Source of the DNA: Leucobacter chironomi DSM 19883 | Lineage (GTDB): Bacteria; Actinomycetota; Actinomycetes; Actinomycetales; Microbacteriaceae | Length of the DNA: 64,000 bases | NCBI RefSeq assembly: GCF_000421845.1 | Contig: NZ_ATXU01000006.1 | Coordinates: 1-64,000 of the forward strand | Direction of reading: 5' to 3' | In this document: piece by piece, positions 9,148-17,138 of the stretch | Numbering within the stretch: position 1 is the stretch's first letter | Layout: each line of letters starts with the position of its first letter | Translations under genes and position numbers: made by a program | The notes under the pieces: model-generated | Database searches by the model: none | Seen by the model: only the letters and a program-made list of their open reading frames with translations | What the model was told of the DNA's origin: nothing

Positions 9148-9932
9148 TCAGTCGTCGAGCGAGAACGGTGCAGTGGCTCGCGCATACTCCACGAGCTCGT
9201 CGCGCTCCTCCGGGGTGACGTCAGCCTCAGGCGAGCCACGCTCTGGGAACGGGCTCGGCAACTGCACCGGCTCCGCCCCGTCCGGTCGGTAGAGGTTGAT
9301 CATTCGCGTCGCGTGGAGGATCGATGCGATCTCGCCGTAAGTCGTCGGCGATGCCATACCGTTCAAAGACGACCAGTAATGCGAGCCCGGGTGATTTCCG
9401 AGCTCATCGATCAGGTCGATCGCTTCCGGCCACGGGATGCCCTCCCCGATATCAGAGAGGGGCACCCCGAACTCGTGCCGGAAGTCGAAGGCAAGCTCGG
9501 CGCGATAGGTCTTTACCGTCGCGGCGAGCGTCGCAATTTTCCCAGCGACACCTGCGTCCGCTGCTTCCACGCGCGGAAGAACAGCAGCGATACCGCGATC
9601 GCGTCGGCCATGTCGATATCTTTCAGCGTCTCGACGGTCTTCGCGTCGCCGATGATCTCGAGCAGAACGAGGAGCTGATCGAGCTCGTCAGCGTCTTCAG
9701 ACGTGCGGCCCTTCAGATCCTGGATCTGGTTGTACGAGAGCTTGAGGGGGAGCCGGAGCTCGCCGGGATCTTCGAGGCGAACGATCAGCGTCGACCCGGC
9801 GATGAAGCAGGGGAAGCGATCGTCGCTGTCGTCTTCTACGACGGGGATCTCGTACTCGTCGACGTTGAGCAGCTCTTCCTCGAGGGGGTCGGTAGCCTCG
9901 TCGACGGCCTCGGGGGTGGGGTTCTCGTTCAT
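9148..9932 (-). CDS. Tail assembly chaperone GT, made by -1 frameshift
   Basis: Tail chaperones occur as G and a longer GT, made when some ribosomes slip back one base. The slippery heptamer GGGAAAA lies at 9543-9537 on the minus strand, read GGA AAA in the G frame. After a -1 slip the next codon is ATT and reading continues IATLAATVK to the stop at 9148. The fusion would have 261 aa: 132 from G and 129 from the T part. The T frame runs past the slip site in the overlap, and it ends 14 nt before the tape measure start, as in lambda-like phages. Confidence 0.85.
9513..9932 (-). CDS. Tail assembly chaperone G
   Basis: The 139-aa acidic product begins MNENPTPEAVDEATDPLEEE and has a helical core around residues 65-120 (RTSEDADELDQLLVLLEIIG), typical of the shorter tail assembly chaperone. 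It keeps the tape measure protein soluble while the tube assembles. The ATG at 9932 has AAGGAA upstream. Without slipping, translation ends 24 nt after the slippery site at 9513. Confidence 0.85.
   Translation of the reverse strand: MNENPTPEAVDEATDPLEEELLNVDEYEIPVVEDDSDDRFPCFIAGSTLIVRLEDPGELRLPLKLSYNQIQDLKGRTSEDADELDQLLVLLEIIGDAKTVETLKDIDMADAIAVSLLFFRAWKQRTQVSLGKLRRSPRR
9537..9543 (-). promoter_or_regulatory. Programmed -1 frameshift site GGGAAAA
   Basis: The heptamer has the X XXY YYZ form in the G frame (G GGA AAA). Slipping joins the G frame to the T frame exactly. No pseudoknot was worked out downstream. Confidence 0.82.
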
Positions 9933-10016
9933 GGTGGGTTCCTTCGTGTGGTGGGTGAGCGGTGGGTAGGGGAGTAACCGGGGCAGCGCACCCACCGAGC
10001 GCTGCCCCGGGGCCTG

Positions 10017-10598
10017 TTACGGGGTGACCGGGACCGGCGGGATGATCCACTGCCGGTAGTGGCGGTTACCCACCGCCCCCGATCGGTCGACCTTGAACGT
10101 GACAGCCTGGCCCTGCACGCTGCCGCGCTCGGACTTGTCGAGCTTCACGAGCTGCACGCCGACGTTCGGCATCGCCCGACGACGGATCCAGCCGCTCTTG
10201 AACACCTCATGCGAGAACAGAACGACACGCTTGTCGTTCGACGCCTCTTCGATGTCAGCGGCACCGTCGGCGTCCGGAGCCTCCCCATAGAGGAGCTCCT
10301 GGTTCTTCGCCTTGTGCTCGGCGAGAGTCGCGGCGATGGTGACGTTCGCGAGACCGGTGGGGACCGAGTAGCCCTCCTGCCAGAACTCGATCGCGTCGCC
10401 GGACGCCTCGCCGGTCCAGTCGAAACCGCCGTCCTGCTTGATCAGGCCGACCTTCGCGAACGCGGCGGCGAGCTCGAGATCGAGCTCCGCACCCTCCGAC
10501 TTCGCCGGGATTGCGGTACCGATCGGCGCCCATGCGAGAAACCCCGTGATGGGGATCCCGACGAGACCGATGTCGTTGCCTTCGGCATCTGCTGCCAT
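10017..10598 (-). CDS. Major tail protein
   Basis: The 193-aa product lies between the tail terminator gene and the tail chaperones, the fixed place of the tail tube subunit. It has the tube-protein look: strands with a central acidic loop, an N-terminal LVGIPITGFLAWAPIGTAIP and a C-terminal GNRHYRQWIIPPVPVTP. AAGGAG stands before the ATG, and a hairpin with T tract precedes the gene, as it does for the capsid gene; both encode highly made structural proteins. Confidence 0.85.
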   Translation of the reverse strand: MAADAEGNDIGLVGIPITGFLAWAPIGTAIPAKSEGAELDLELAAAFAKVGLIKQDGGFDWTGEASGDAIEFWQEGYSVPTGLANVTIAATLAEHKAKNQELLYGEAPDADGAADIEEASNDKRVVLFSHEVFKSGWIRRRAMPNVGVQLVKLDKSERGSVQGQAVTFKVDRSGAVGNRHYRQWIIPPVPVTP

Positions 10599-10621
10599 GG
10601 TTCTTCTCCTTCAATGAGAAA

Positions 10622-10642
10622 GCCCCCGGCAGCGCCAGGGGC
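10622..10642 (-). terminator. Hairpin with T tract before the major tail gene
   Basis: GCCCC (10622-10626) pairs with GGGGC (10638-10642), with GGC/GCC inside. On the minus strand it is followed by TTTCTC and then the ribosome site of the tail tube gene. It may be a partial terminator or an mRNA-end stabiliser. Confidence 0.5.
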
Positions 10643-10664
10643 AAATGGATGTTGATCGGTGGGT

Positions 10665-11114
10665 CTAGAGCGGTGTCGATACCACCGCGAGCGAGCACGT
10701 CATGTAGCGCTGCTCGTACTGCGAGTCCTCCGGCACCGGGTAAGGGCCATGGAACTCGAGGACCGCGGCTACTGGGGATGACGGTCCAGGACGCGGCGAG
10801 GCCTTGACGATCGCCTTCACGAGCTTCGCGAGCCGGATCGCCGGGCCCGGGTTATCCTGAGAGCCTGCGACGCACACGATTCCCACGCCCGCGTCACCAA
10901 GCGAAAGGTCGACGTCGTTGATACCGTCGTCACGGACGATCACCTGCCACGCCGGTGGCGGTGTGGCAGGTGCGGCAGCGGGTGGCGTCCAGCGCCGATT
11001 CGACACGTGCCCTTTCGCTGCGGGGAACTCGGCGCCAGCAAGTGCCGCAAGGCGGGTGCGGATCTCTCCCGTGAGGAAGCGTTCGATGTCTGGGTCGAGG
11101 AGTTCACCGGCCAC
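10665..11114 (-). CDS. Tail terminator/completion protein
   Basis: This 149-aa protein stands directly upstream of the tail tube gene, the usual place of the tail terminator protein that caps the finished tube. Its sequence has an N-terminal helix (LDPDIERFLTGEIRTRLAALAG), a proline/alanine linker near residues 43-55 and strands with DVDLSLGDAGVGIVCVAGS, as in minor tail proteins of this type. It starts with GTG at 11114 and overlaps the stop of the upstream gene by 11 nt. Confidence 0.65.
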   Translation of the reverse strand: MAGELLDPDIERFLTGEIRTRLAALAGAEFPAAKGHVSNRRWTPPAAAPATPPPAWQVIVRDDGINDVDLSLGDAGVGIVCVAGSQDNPGPAIRLAKLVKAIVKASPRPGPSSPVAAVLEFHGPYPVPEDSQYEQRYMTCSLAVVSTPL

Positions 11115-11373
11115 GGCCTGAGCTCCTCACCGCGCGCGCCAGATTCCCGGTGCGGGCCTCGACCTTCATGGAATGCCGCGCGCTCGCCGTCACAACGCCG
11201 ACGTAACGCTTCTGCATCTTGCCGCCGGTCGTGATCTTGCGCTTGTAGTCGCCGCCGTCCTCAGGAGCGGTCGACCGTGCCTTCACTGCAACTCTCTCGG
11301 TAGCCTCGTCGACGACCGCGCGGACTGGTGCCGATCGCAGCAGGGACTCGAAGTATCCGTTCTGGAACTCCAT
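11104..11373 (-). CDS. Neck protein, HK97 gp10-like
   Basis: The 89-aa product beginning MEFQNGYFESLLRSAPVRAVV is like small HK97 gp10-type neck proteins: an N-terminal helix, a KARSTAPEDGG turn, then basic strands ending ARHSMKVEARTGNLARAVRSSG. I start at the ATG at 11373 because it overlaps the stop of the gene before it (TGATG); the frame itself is open up to 11427. Confidence 0.65.
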   Translation of the reverse strand: MEFQNGYFESLLRSAPVRAVVDEATERVAVKARSTAPEDGGDYKRKITTGGKMQKRYVGVVTASARHSMKVEARTGNLARAVRSSGRGR

Positions 11374-11723
11374 CACCCCACCACCCTCGTCAACGGGATC
11401 TCTCGGATCGGCTGCCAGCCCGTCCACGGATTCACATCAGCGGAAGGCATGCCGTCGATCGAGTAGGTCACGCCTTGAGCCCGGACCCGATCCTGTGCTT
11501 GTACGTCCGCGGCTGGGTCGTCCAGATACAGGCTCTTCTCTTCGAGCAGTTCGTTCCGGGCCGCATCTCGCCGAGCGGACGTCGATGACGATGCAACGTA
11601 CGCGCCTTCGAGCACCAACTCGTTGGTGCTCTCCCAATCACCGAGCGTCACCGTGCCGGAGTAGTCGTCGAGGAGCTCGCGGCGCCGGAGGCGCACGACC
11701 TGCTCACCAGATGGGAAGCTCAT
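11373..11723 (-). CDS. Head-tail connector (stopper-like)
   Basis: The 116-aa protein is the second of the connector genes between capsid and tail. Short beta strands (SGTVTLGDW, GVTYSIDGM) and its size fit head-completion or stopper proteins such as those of HK97 and SPP1. It overlaps its neighbours by 20 nt upstream and 3 nt downstream. Assignment rests on order and size more than on a clear motif. Confidence 0.6.
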   Translation of the reverse strand: MSFPSGEQVVRLRRRELLDDYSGTVTLGDWESTNELVLEGAYVASSSTSARRDAARNELLEEKSLYLDDPAADVQAQDRVRAQGVTYSIDGMPSADVNPWTGWQPIREIPLTRVVG

Positions 11724-12120
11724 CGGGCACCTCCGGGCGGTAGCGATTGCCGAAGCGTTGCTCGTCCGGCGCGGGCGTGCGGTGCGAACGGATCACACCC
11801 GTACCTGCGCCTACGAGGTCATCGAGCTGCGCGAGCTCCTCGGGCAGGAACCACGCTGCGAGCAGGAAGCGCGCGTCCCGATCGATCGATGCGGGTCCGA
11901 CGCGCTCTCGCAACGCCCCCGAGCGGGGACGTTCGAGGCGCCGAATGATCGCATCTGCTGCCGCCGAGACGAACACCGGCTCCAGCTCCGTCGTGATGGC
12001 GTCCCCGTACCTCTGGTTGAGCAGTGGTCCGAGAACTGTGATCCACGCGTTCACCTTCGTTGACTGGGCGGTGGAGAGCGTCGGGAGGAACGGGTCCAGC
12101 TTCGCTCTTGTGAGGTCCAT
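11704..12120 (-). CDS. Head-tail connector (adaptor-like)
   Basis: The 138-aa product is mainly helical (residues 18-70 and 80-110, with RFLLAAWFLPEELAQLDDLVG), as are adaptor proteins that bind the portal (SPP1 gp15-like). It follows the gene for the repeat protein at 12141-12446 and precedes the stopper-like gene, which fits the normal order. No enzyme motif is present. Confidence 0.6.
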   Translation of the reverse strand: MDLTRAKLDPFLPTLSTAQSTKVNAWITVLGPLLNQRYGDAITTELEPVFVSAAADAIIRRLERPRSGALRERVGPASIDRDARFLLAAWFLPEELAQLDDLVGAGTGVIRSHRTPAPDEQRFGNRYRPEVPDELPIW

Positions 12121-12140
12121 GTCTCCGTCCCTCCCGTCTG

Positions 12141-12446
12141 CTACTCGGCCTCAGCGATGGTCGGCTCCGAGGTGTCGGGCGAACCGGACACCTCGTCACC
12201 GTCGCCGCCGGTCTCGTGAGCCTCGATCGCGGCGAGGATGTCGTCCTTCTTGGACGCCGCCCCGAGGTCGATGCCGTGCTCAGTGGCGTACGCCTTGAGC
12301 GCGTCCACCTTCCACGACTTCGACGGGGCGGTCGGCTCCGAGGTGTCGGGCGACCCGGACACCTTCTCCCATCCGAGCGCGATGTAGCCCTCGGCCAGGT
12401 TCTCGGGCACATCGACGATGCGGCCCTGTGCGTGCTTGAGCTTCAT
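12141..12446 (-). CDS. Small protein with HeH/SAP-like motif and duplicated linker
   Basis: The 101-aa product has three parts. Residues 1-29 (MKLKHAQGRIVDVPENLAEG...GW) resemble short strands found in proteins after the capsid gene in actinophages. Residues about 43-77 (KVDALKAYATEHGIDLGAASKKDDILAAIEAH) form two helices of the HeH, SAP or Rho-N type, which bind nucleic acids. The linker VSGSPDTSEPT occurs twice, before and after this motif. It could be a capsid-associated or DNA-binding accessory protein. Confidence 0.6.
   Translation of the reverse strand: MKLKHAQGRIVDVPENLAEGYIALGWEKVSGSPDTSEPTAPSKSWKVDALKAYATEHGIDLGAASKKDDILAAIEAHETGGDGDEVSGSPDTSEPTIAEAE
12159..12193. repeat. 35-bp direct repeat, copy 1
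   Basis: These 35 bases recur at 12330-12364 with one mismatch. Both copies encode the linker VSGSPDTSEPT in the same gene. Confidence 0.85.
12330..12364. repeat. 35-bp direct repeat, copy 2
   Basis: This is the second copy of the repeat at 12159-12193; the 171-bp spacing keeps the reading frame, so recombination between the copies would delete the HeH motif without shifting the frame. Confidence 0.85.
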
Positions 12447-12449
12447 GGG

Positions 12450-13412
12450 TCAGCCCTCCTCGCCGGCCGCGGCCGGGGTCACGGCGCCCGCCGGCTCCGC
12501 GGAGGTGCCGTTGGCGGTGATGGTGTTGCCGAGCGCGTAGGCGTAGCGCGCCTTGAAGCGCAGCGCCACCATGTCACGCTCGGCGAGGTTGATCTGGTTC
12601 GCCCCGGTGCCGAGGGTGGCCTGGTCGAGGAACTTCACGGTGATGTCCTGACGCTGGCCGATCTTCACGCGCGACTTGTCGGCGACGATCGCGGTCGCCT
12701 GCGCCGGGTCCCAGGCGCCGTTCTTCACGAACGCGGCGTCGAGGCCGGCGATCGAGTCGGAGAACGAGCCCGCGTCTCCCATCGTGCGGGAGAGGATCGC
12801 GGTACCGTCTGAGGCGCGGAGGTTCGCGAGTCGGAAGCGGAGGCCCGACGAGGAGAAGATCGTCGTCGGATCGGCGCCCGAGTCCGCGACCGCGCCGGCC
12901 GCCTGGAAGATCGACCCCGCGAGGTCGTCGGCGCCCGGCGTGTTCGAGATCTGGAACACGTTGCCGCCCGCGATCGCCGCCGCGAGCAGCGCCGGATCGG
13001 TCCAGGTGGTCGGCTTCTGCGTACCGAAGAGGACCGCCTGGTCCAGCTTCTTGCCGATCGCCTGACCGCCCAGCTTCGAGAGCTCCTCGAGACCGTCCTC
13101 GGTCATGTCCTCCAGCACATCCTCATGCACCGGGATGATGACCGCGATCTCCTCGACCACGAACCGCTTGTTGCCCCAGGTCGCCTCGCTGGTCGGCTTC
13201 ACACCCTCGGGCGCGGTAGCCGACTCCGACACCCAGTAGGCGTCGGGCAGGGTCGTGAGCACGGGCGCGTTCGTGATCTTCGTGCCCAGCGGCACGGTAC
13301 CGAACGCCTGGATCACCGCGGAGCCCTCCGAGCTCGCCGCGGCGTCGAGGAACACGTTCGAGTATTCCTCCTGGATGAGAGTCGCAACGTCGTTGCGAGA
13401 GATGTCAGCCAT
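12450..13412 (-). CDS. Major capsid protein, HK97 fold
   Basis: The 320-aa product has the layout of HK97-type capsid proteins: a short N-terminal arm (MADISRNDVATLIQEEYSNVFLDAA), a strand with YWVSESATAPEGVKPTSEATW (58-78, containing the E-loop region), the long spine helix (about 105-125, LEELSKLGGQAIGKKLDQAVLFG), and a C-terminal ALRFKARYAYALGN. The scaffold is a separate gene upstream, so there is no large N-terminal delta domain. A hairpin and T tract lie before the gene. Confidence 0.92.
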   Translation of the reverse strand: MADISRNDVATLIQEEYSNVFLDAAASSEGSAVIQAFGTVPLGTKITNAPVLTTLPDAYWVSESATAPEGVKPTSEATWGNKRFVVEEIAVIIPVHEDVLEDMTEDGLEELSKLGGQAIGKKLDQAVLFGTQKPTTWTDPALLAAAIAGGNVFQISNTPGADDLAGSIFQAAGAVADSGADPTTIFSSSGLRFRLANLRASDGTAILSRTMGDAGSFSDSIAGLDAAFVKNGAWDPAQATAIVADKSRVKIGQRQDITVKFLDQATLGTGANQINLAERDMVALRFKARYAYALGNTITANGTSAEPAGAVTPAAAGEEG

Positions 13413-13434
13413 GAATGGCCCCTTTCAATGCGAA

Positions 13435-13456
13435 AGGCCGCCCGAGAGGACGGCCT
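13435..13456 (-). terminator. Hairpin with short T tract before the capsid gene
   Basis: AGGCCG (13435-13440) pairs with CGGCCT (13451-13456) around a 10-nt loop; on the minus strand TTTCGC follows. It lies between scaffold and capsid genes. It may reduce or process the message between them. Confidence 0.5.
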
Positions 13457-13477
13457 GAATGGTGTTGATGATGTGGG

Positions 13478-14062
13478 TCAGGAGGACTTCCTGGATGCCC
13501 CAAGCTGACGCAGCGCAGCCGCAGCGCGACCCTTCGCGGGGCCCGACTCCTGCCGCTCACCCTGCTTCGGACGCGGGCGCGTCGCGGGACGAGCGCTCCC
13601 CGCCTTCACGAGGTACGGCTTGTCGGTCGCGAGCTTCTCGACCGCGGCCTTGATCGCCTCAGTGTCGGGCTCGTCGTCCTTCACAGGCAGCTTCTCCGCG
13701 TCGATGACAGCGAGCGCATCCGACGGGTCGTTGAACCCCAACGCCGACGCGATCGCCTTCACCTCCGAGGAAACGAGCTTCGAGAGATATCGCTGCGCGA
13801 CCGCGCTCTCGGTGTCGGCCTTCGTCTGGTCGAGCGCCTTCTGGTGCTCGTCCTTCTGCGAATCGAGGTACGCGTCGTGGTCGGCTGCCTTCTTCTTGAG
13901 GTCGTCGTAGTCGGCGTACTTCGACCGTTCGCGTGCGAGACGCGATTCGACGATGCGGTCGAGTTCTTCCTGCGATGCCGGGGGCGTGTACTCCGGCTTG
14001 CCGCCGCCCGTCGGCTCGTCGCCGGCCGGGTTCTCGTTCGCAGGCTGGTTCTCGGTGGACAT
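13478..14062 (-). CDS. Capsid scaffolding protein
   Basis: The 194-aa acidic, helical product with charged coiled-coil (about 28-90, EELDRIVESRLARERSKYADYDDLKKKA) and a basic, proline-rich C-terminal tail fits scaffold proteins of the DUF4355/gp20 type, which guide capsid assembly and bind the shell by the tail. It lies between portal and capsid genes, the standard position. No protease motif was seen in it or nearby. Confidence 0.82.
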   Translation of the reverse strand: MSTENQPANENPAGDEPTGGGKPEYTPPASQEELDRIVESRLARERSKYADYDDLKKKAADHDAYLDSQKDEHQKALDQTKADTESAVAQRYLSKLVSSEVKAIASALGFNDPSDALAVIDAEKLPVKDDEPDTEAIKAAVEKLATDKPYLVKAGSARPATRPRPKQGERQESGPAKGRAAAALRQLGASRKSS

Positions 14063-14283
14063 GATGGGTGGTTCTCCTTCGCCGGCATGTTCAAGCAGGT
14101 GCCGTATCCTGCATCCCCACGAGCGTGGGTAGGTTCATTTCGGGGAGCCGCAGCGCGACCGGGGTCGCCCCGGTGAACTGCAGCCCAGTGAGGCCGACAC
14201 CGCGTGCTGCATCCTCCGGTGCGACACCGGCACGGATGAGCGAGCCGAGGGCGTCAGCCTGGTCATTGGTAGCGCCGCTCAGC

Positions 14284-15585
14284 TCAGCGCCTGGCTGGCT
14301 GGCTGGACGAGGATGCCGCAATCTCGAGCATCTTCTTGTCCTTGGCGCTCCCGGCGGACTCAAGAGCGTCCTGCCTCGACCAACCCGGCAGCATCTGGAA
14401 CAGCCGACCCAGATCTGCGCCGACGGCGTCGAGCTTCGAGATCGCATCCGACACCTGCGCCAGCGACCACGACTGCACATTCGCCCAGGACACCTGATCG
14501 GTCAGAGCGCTCGCCGCAGCCGACTCACCAAGAATCCGTGCCCCGGTTCGCAGCGCGAGCTCGTACCCTTCGCCGAGCGCGTCGCGCCGGTCACCGATGT
14601 TCCGGTGATAGCCCGACTCCGCAGCCGCGATGCCCTCAGCGCTCATGTTCACCACGGCGCCCAGCAGGTAGTGCGGAGGCACCTGCAGCACAGCCGCGAG
14701 ATGCTTCACATGCGCTTCGAGCGCCGCGACCATCTTCGTAGGGTCTGCCGCCTCGAACGTGCCGAACCGGACCGTCTCACCGGCCTCGCCAGGAGCGTGG
14801 ATCAGCGAGTCGATCGCGACCCGTACTTCGCCGAGCGTTCCACCGGCACCCCACTTCTGAGGGAACGCACCGTATCTCTGGATCATCTGCAGCGCGAAGG
14901 TCGCGTCGACGATGCGCTTGTAGATCGGGATCCCCGGCTCCACGCTCGACTGCGGTTCGCCCTCCGACGCGAGCGAGTTCGAGATCCGAACCACTGGCGC
15001 GAAGTCGAGACCATGCGGGGCAGGGCGGAGATTCTGCGGCGTCGACGGCGACCCGTCGAACCGGTAGCTGCCTTCGCTATCGAAGGCATACCACTGCGAG
15101 TTCCAGAACGTCGGACCCTGCTTCGTAGCACCCACGCGGTAGAGCACGAACTCGGGGAAATCGTCCCACGGGTCTGCGTACACGGCGAAGGTGTTGTGCG
15201 CCGACATCGGGCGCATCACGACACCCTGATCACCATCAGCGGGCAACAGCATCAGGTAGCTCTTGCCGAGCCCCACCGCTTCCTTCGTGGACACGCCCTG
15301 CCGACCATCCATCCCGTTGGCCCGCCACACGCGATTCCAGATGTCCTCGTTCGCGTAGCCGTTGATTCTGCAGCCCTGCGCGATCGCGTCGCGCGAGAAC
15401 CCAAGCCAGGGGCCGCCCGACTTGTTCAGCAGATCCTTGTACTCCGCGTCCGCGCCGTCCGGCATCCACGTCCTGAGCACCTTCCCGTCGATGTGCCGCT
15501 GCAAGTTACGGAGGCGCATCCACTCCTGGCGCGCATCCTTCATCACCGCGGCGCAACGCTCACCGAGCTCAGTCTCATCGAGCAT
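14284..15585 (-). CDS. Portal protein, SPP1 Gp6-like (main frame, probably truncated)
   Basis: The portal is the ring at the capsid vertex through which DNA enters. The visible frame gives 433 aa from the ATG at 15585, whose A overlaps the terminase stop (TGATG). It shows the N-terminal helices (ERCAAVMKDARQEWM), the pattern KSGGPWLGFSRDAIAQGCRINGY, and QVPPHYLLGAVVNMSAEGIAAAESGYH typical of this portal type. The end reads ASSSSQPARR and stops, earlier than related portals; see the reconstructed entry. Confidence 0.9.
   Translation of the reverse strand: MLDETELGERCAAVMKDARQEWMRLRNLQRHIDGKVLRTWMPDGADAEYKDLLNKSGGPWLGFSRDAIAQGCRINGYANEDIWNRVWRANGMDGRQGVSTKEAVGLGKSYLMLLPADGDQGVVMRPMSAHNTFAVYADPWDDFPEFVLYRVGATKQGPTFWNSQWYAFDSEGSYRFDGSPSTPQNLRPAPHGLDFAPVVRISNSLASEGEPQSSVEPGIPIYKRIVDATFALQMIQRYGAFPQKWGAGGTLGEVRVAIDSLIHAPGEAGETVRFGTFEAADPTKMVAALEAHVKHLAAVLQVPPHYLLGAVVNMSAEGIAAAESGYHRNIGDRRDALGEGYELALRTGARILGESAAASALTDQVSWANVQSWSLAQVSDAISKLDAVGADLGRLFQMLPGWSRQDALESAGSAKDKKMLEIAASSSSQPARR
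14291..14306. repeat. Tetranucleotide repeat (CTGG)4 in the portal gene
   Basis: Four exact CTGG units lie where the portal reading frame is lost. Removing one unit restores a frame through to 14091. Confidence 0.9.
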
Positions 15586-17138
15586 CAGGCATACCCCCTC
15601 ACCACTGCTGGCTCCCGCTTCGGGGAAGCTTCGGACTTGATCACGCCCCACACCGCCCAAGTCACCGACTGGGCGTGCGAGATCGGTTTCGTCGGGTCGG
15701 ACGGCTCCCACGTGAAGCCGGCGCGGCCGATCGCGCGAGTCGTCGCGAGCTCGAGCGACTTCGTGACCTCGGCCTGGTCACGGTGCAGCACGAGGCCGTC
15801 GTTCGACATCTCGATGAAGATGGAGTGCGCGGCGGCGAGCTCGTCGATACTCATCGGCAGGTACTTCACGCCGACACGGTCGAGGTCCGCGAGGATCATC
15901 GCCGCGTTCTTCGGGTCAACAACCACGAGCGCATTCCCAAGCTCTGCCTTGAGTGCCTTGACGTCGTCGGCCACCCACCGAACCTTGCGGTCGGTCTTGT
16001 GGTGCTCGACTGCGATGTGCTCGTCGTCGACGCGGATTGCTTTCGAGATTGTCGCGTACCCGCCGCCACGGCCGACAGCGATCGCGATCACGCCGCCGTC
16101 ACCCTTCACCGGGTAGTCGCCCGCGACGCGCTTCCACACCGCGATATCGAGCTCGGAGAGCTGCACGGCGTCCTCTTCGCGGCGGTTCGGCCAGATCGAG
16201 AAGCGCAGCCGCTTCACTGACTCAGGATCGAGACGCGAGATCTCGTCCTCGATCGTCGCCCGAGTCAGGCCCGGCCGGTAGCCCAGGCCGGGATTCCCGG
16301 CCCGCCACACCTCGGGATCTCGAATGTCGATCTTCTCCGCGACGTCGGGATCGTGCGACCCCTTCGGGTTGAACTCCGCCCACCCGGTGCGTGGGTCTGT
16401 GCCCGCCCGGCCACGGTCGCGCACTCCTTCGAAGTACTCCGAGTTGTTCAGCTCGTCAGGGACGGTACCGGTGAAGAGTGCTTGCGTGTTGTCGACAGCT
16501 GACATGGTTGGCAGTAGCGCATCCATTGCGGGCTGAGGAGTCTCCTGTGCCTCGTCCACGACAAGTACATCGACGGTAAAGCCGACGCCAGCGTTGCGTG
16601 ACCTGGCCATGAAGATGAGGCGGTTGCCGTTCGCGAGCTCGAAGCCGCGCCACTGGTTGTTGTCCTTGATGCCGCGCTCGCCGCCGAGCAGCTCGCCCAT
16701 GAGCAGCGGCGACGAGGTGATGACCCGCTTCAGGCGTCGGAAGGCCTCGACGGCGGTCTTCACCTCGTGCGCGGAGTGGAGGATCGTCTTCGGCTCCCCA
16801 TCAGCTTTCGGCCACAGAAACAGGTGCGCGAGTTCGAACGGCAAGATGATGTTGCCCTTGCCATTCTGCCGACTCACGAGCACACCGAACTCCGTGCATA
16901 CCCACCGGTCCGAGGCGTCGATTGAGAGAATCGCGTCGAGCGTGAGTTCCTGCCACGGATCCTCCCGAAGTCCGGCGACAGCCGCGAGGTCGAGCGCTTC
17001 CCCGACACGGGAGCCGGCCCGCTCGGGGATACGGAGAAGGCTAGGCTCCTGCAGCCCGAGCAGCTTCTCGCTGCTCACGCTCTGCCCTGGCAGCAGCAAG
17101 CTGGTCTTCAAGGGTGACCCCCTTCGTCGACTGGCCAT
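15585..17138 (-). CDS. Terminase large subunit
   Basis: The large terminase pumps DNA into the capsid with its N-terminal ATPase and cuts it with a C-terminal RNase H-like nuclease. The 517-aa product has the Walker A-like SRQNGKG (89-95) and Walker B VLVVDEAQE (191-199). In the nuclease part VVVDPKN (406-411) keeps one Asp, but the usual first Asp appears missing: residues 352-360 read AIAVGRGGG. Start at 17138 overlaps the small-terminase gene by 98 nt; a GTG at 17078 is an alternative. The stop overlaps the portal start. Confidence 0.92.
   Translation of the reverse strand: MASRRRGSPLKTSLLLPGQSVSSEKLLGLQEPSLLRIPERAGSRVGEALDLAAVAGLREDPWQELTLDAILSIDASDRWVCTEFGVLVSRQNGKGNIILPFELAHLFLWPKADGEPKTILHSAHEVKTAVEAFRRLKRVITSSPLLMGELLGGERGIKDNNQWRGFELANGNRLIFMARSRNAGVGFTVDVLVVDEAQETPQPAMDALLPTMSAVDNTQALFTGTVPDELNNSEYFEGVRDRGRAGTDPRTGWAEFNPKGSHDPDVAEKIDIRDPEVWRAGNPGLGYRPGLTRATIEDEISRLDPESVKRLRFSIWPNRREEDAVQLSELDIAVWKRVAGDYPVKGDGGVIAIAVGRGGGYATISKAIRVDDEHIAVEHHKTDRKVRWVADDVKALKAELGNALVVVDPKNAAMILADLDRVGVKYLPMSIDELAAAHSIFIEMSNDGLVLHRDQAEVTKSLELATTRAIGRAGFTWEPSDPTKPISHAQSVTWAVWGVIKSEASPKREPAVVRGYA

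Larger units (their letters stand above)
14091..15585 (-). pseudogene. Full-length portal gene as reconstructed, broken at a CTGG repeat
   Basis: The main frame stops at 14284, but the next 190 bases in another frame encode a stretch that looks like the normal portal C-terminus (DALGSLIRAGVAPEDAARGV, then FTGATPVALRLPE). The frames meet at four CTGG units (14291-14306, plus strand). Three units would join them without a gap: 1491 nt, 496 aa. So one repeat unit seems to have been gained, or the assembly has an error. The C-terminal frame ends at 14091, just before the scaffold start, as expected for the original gene. Confidence 0.65.
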
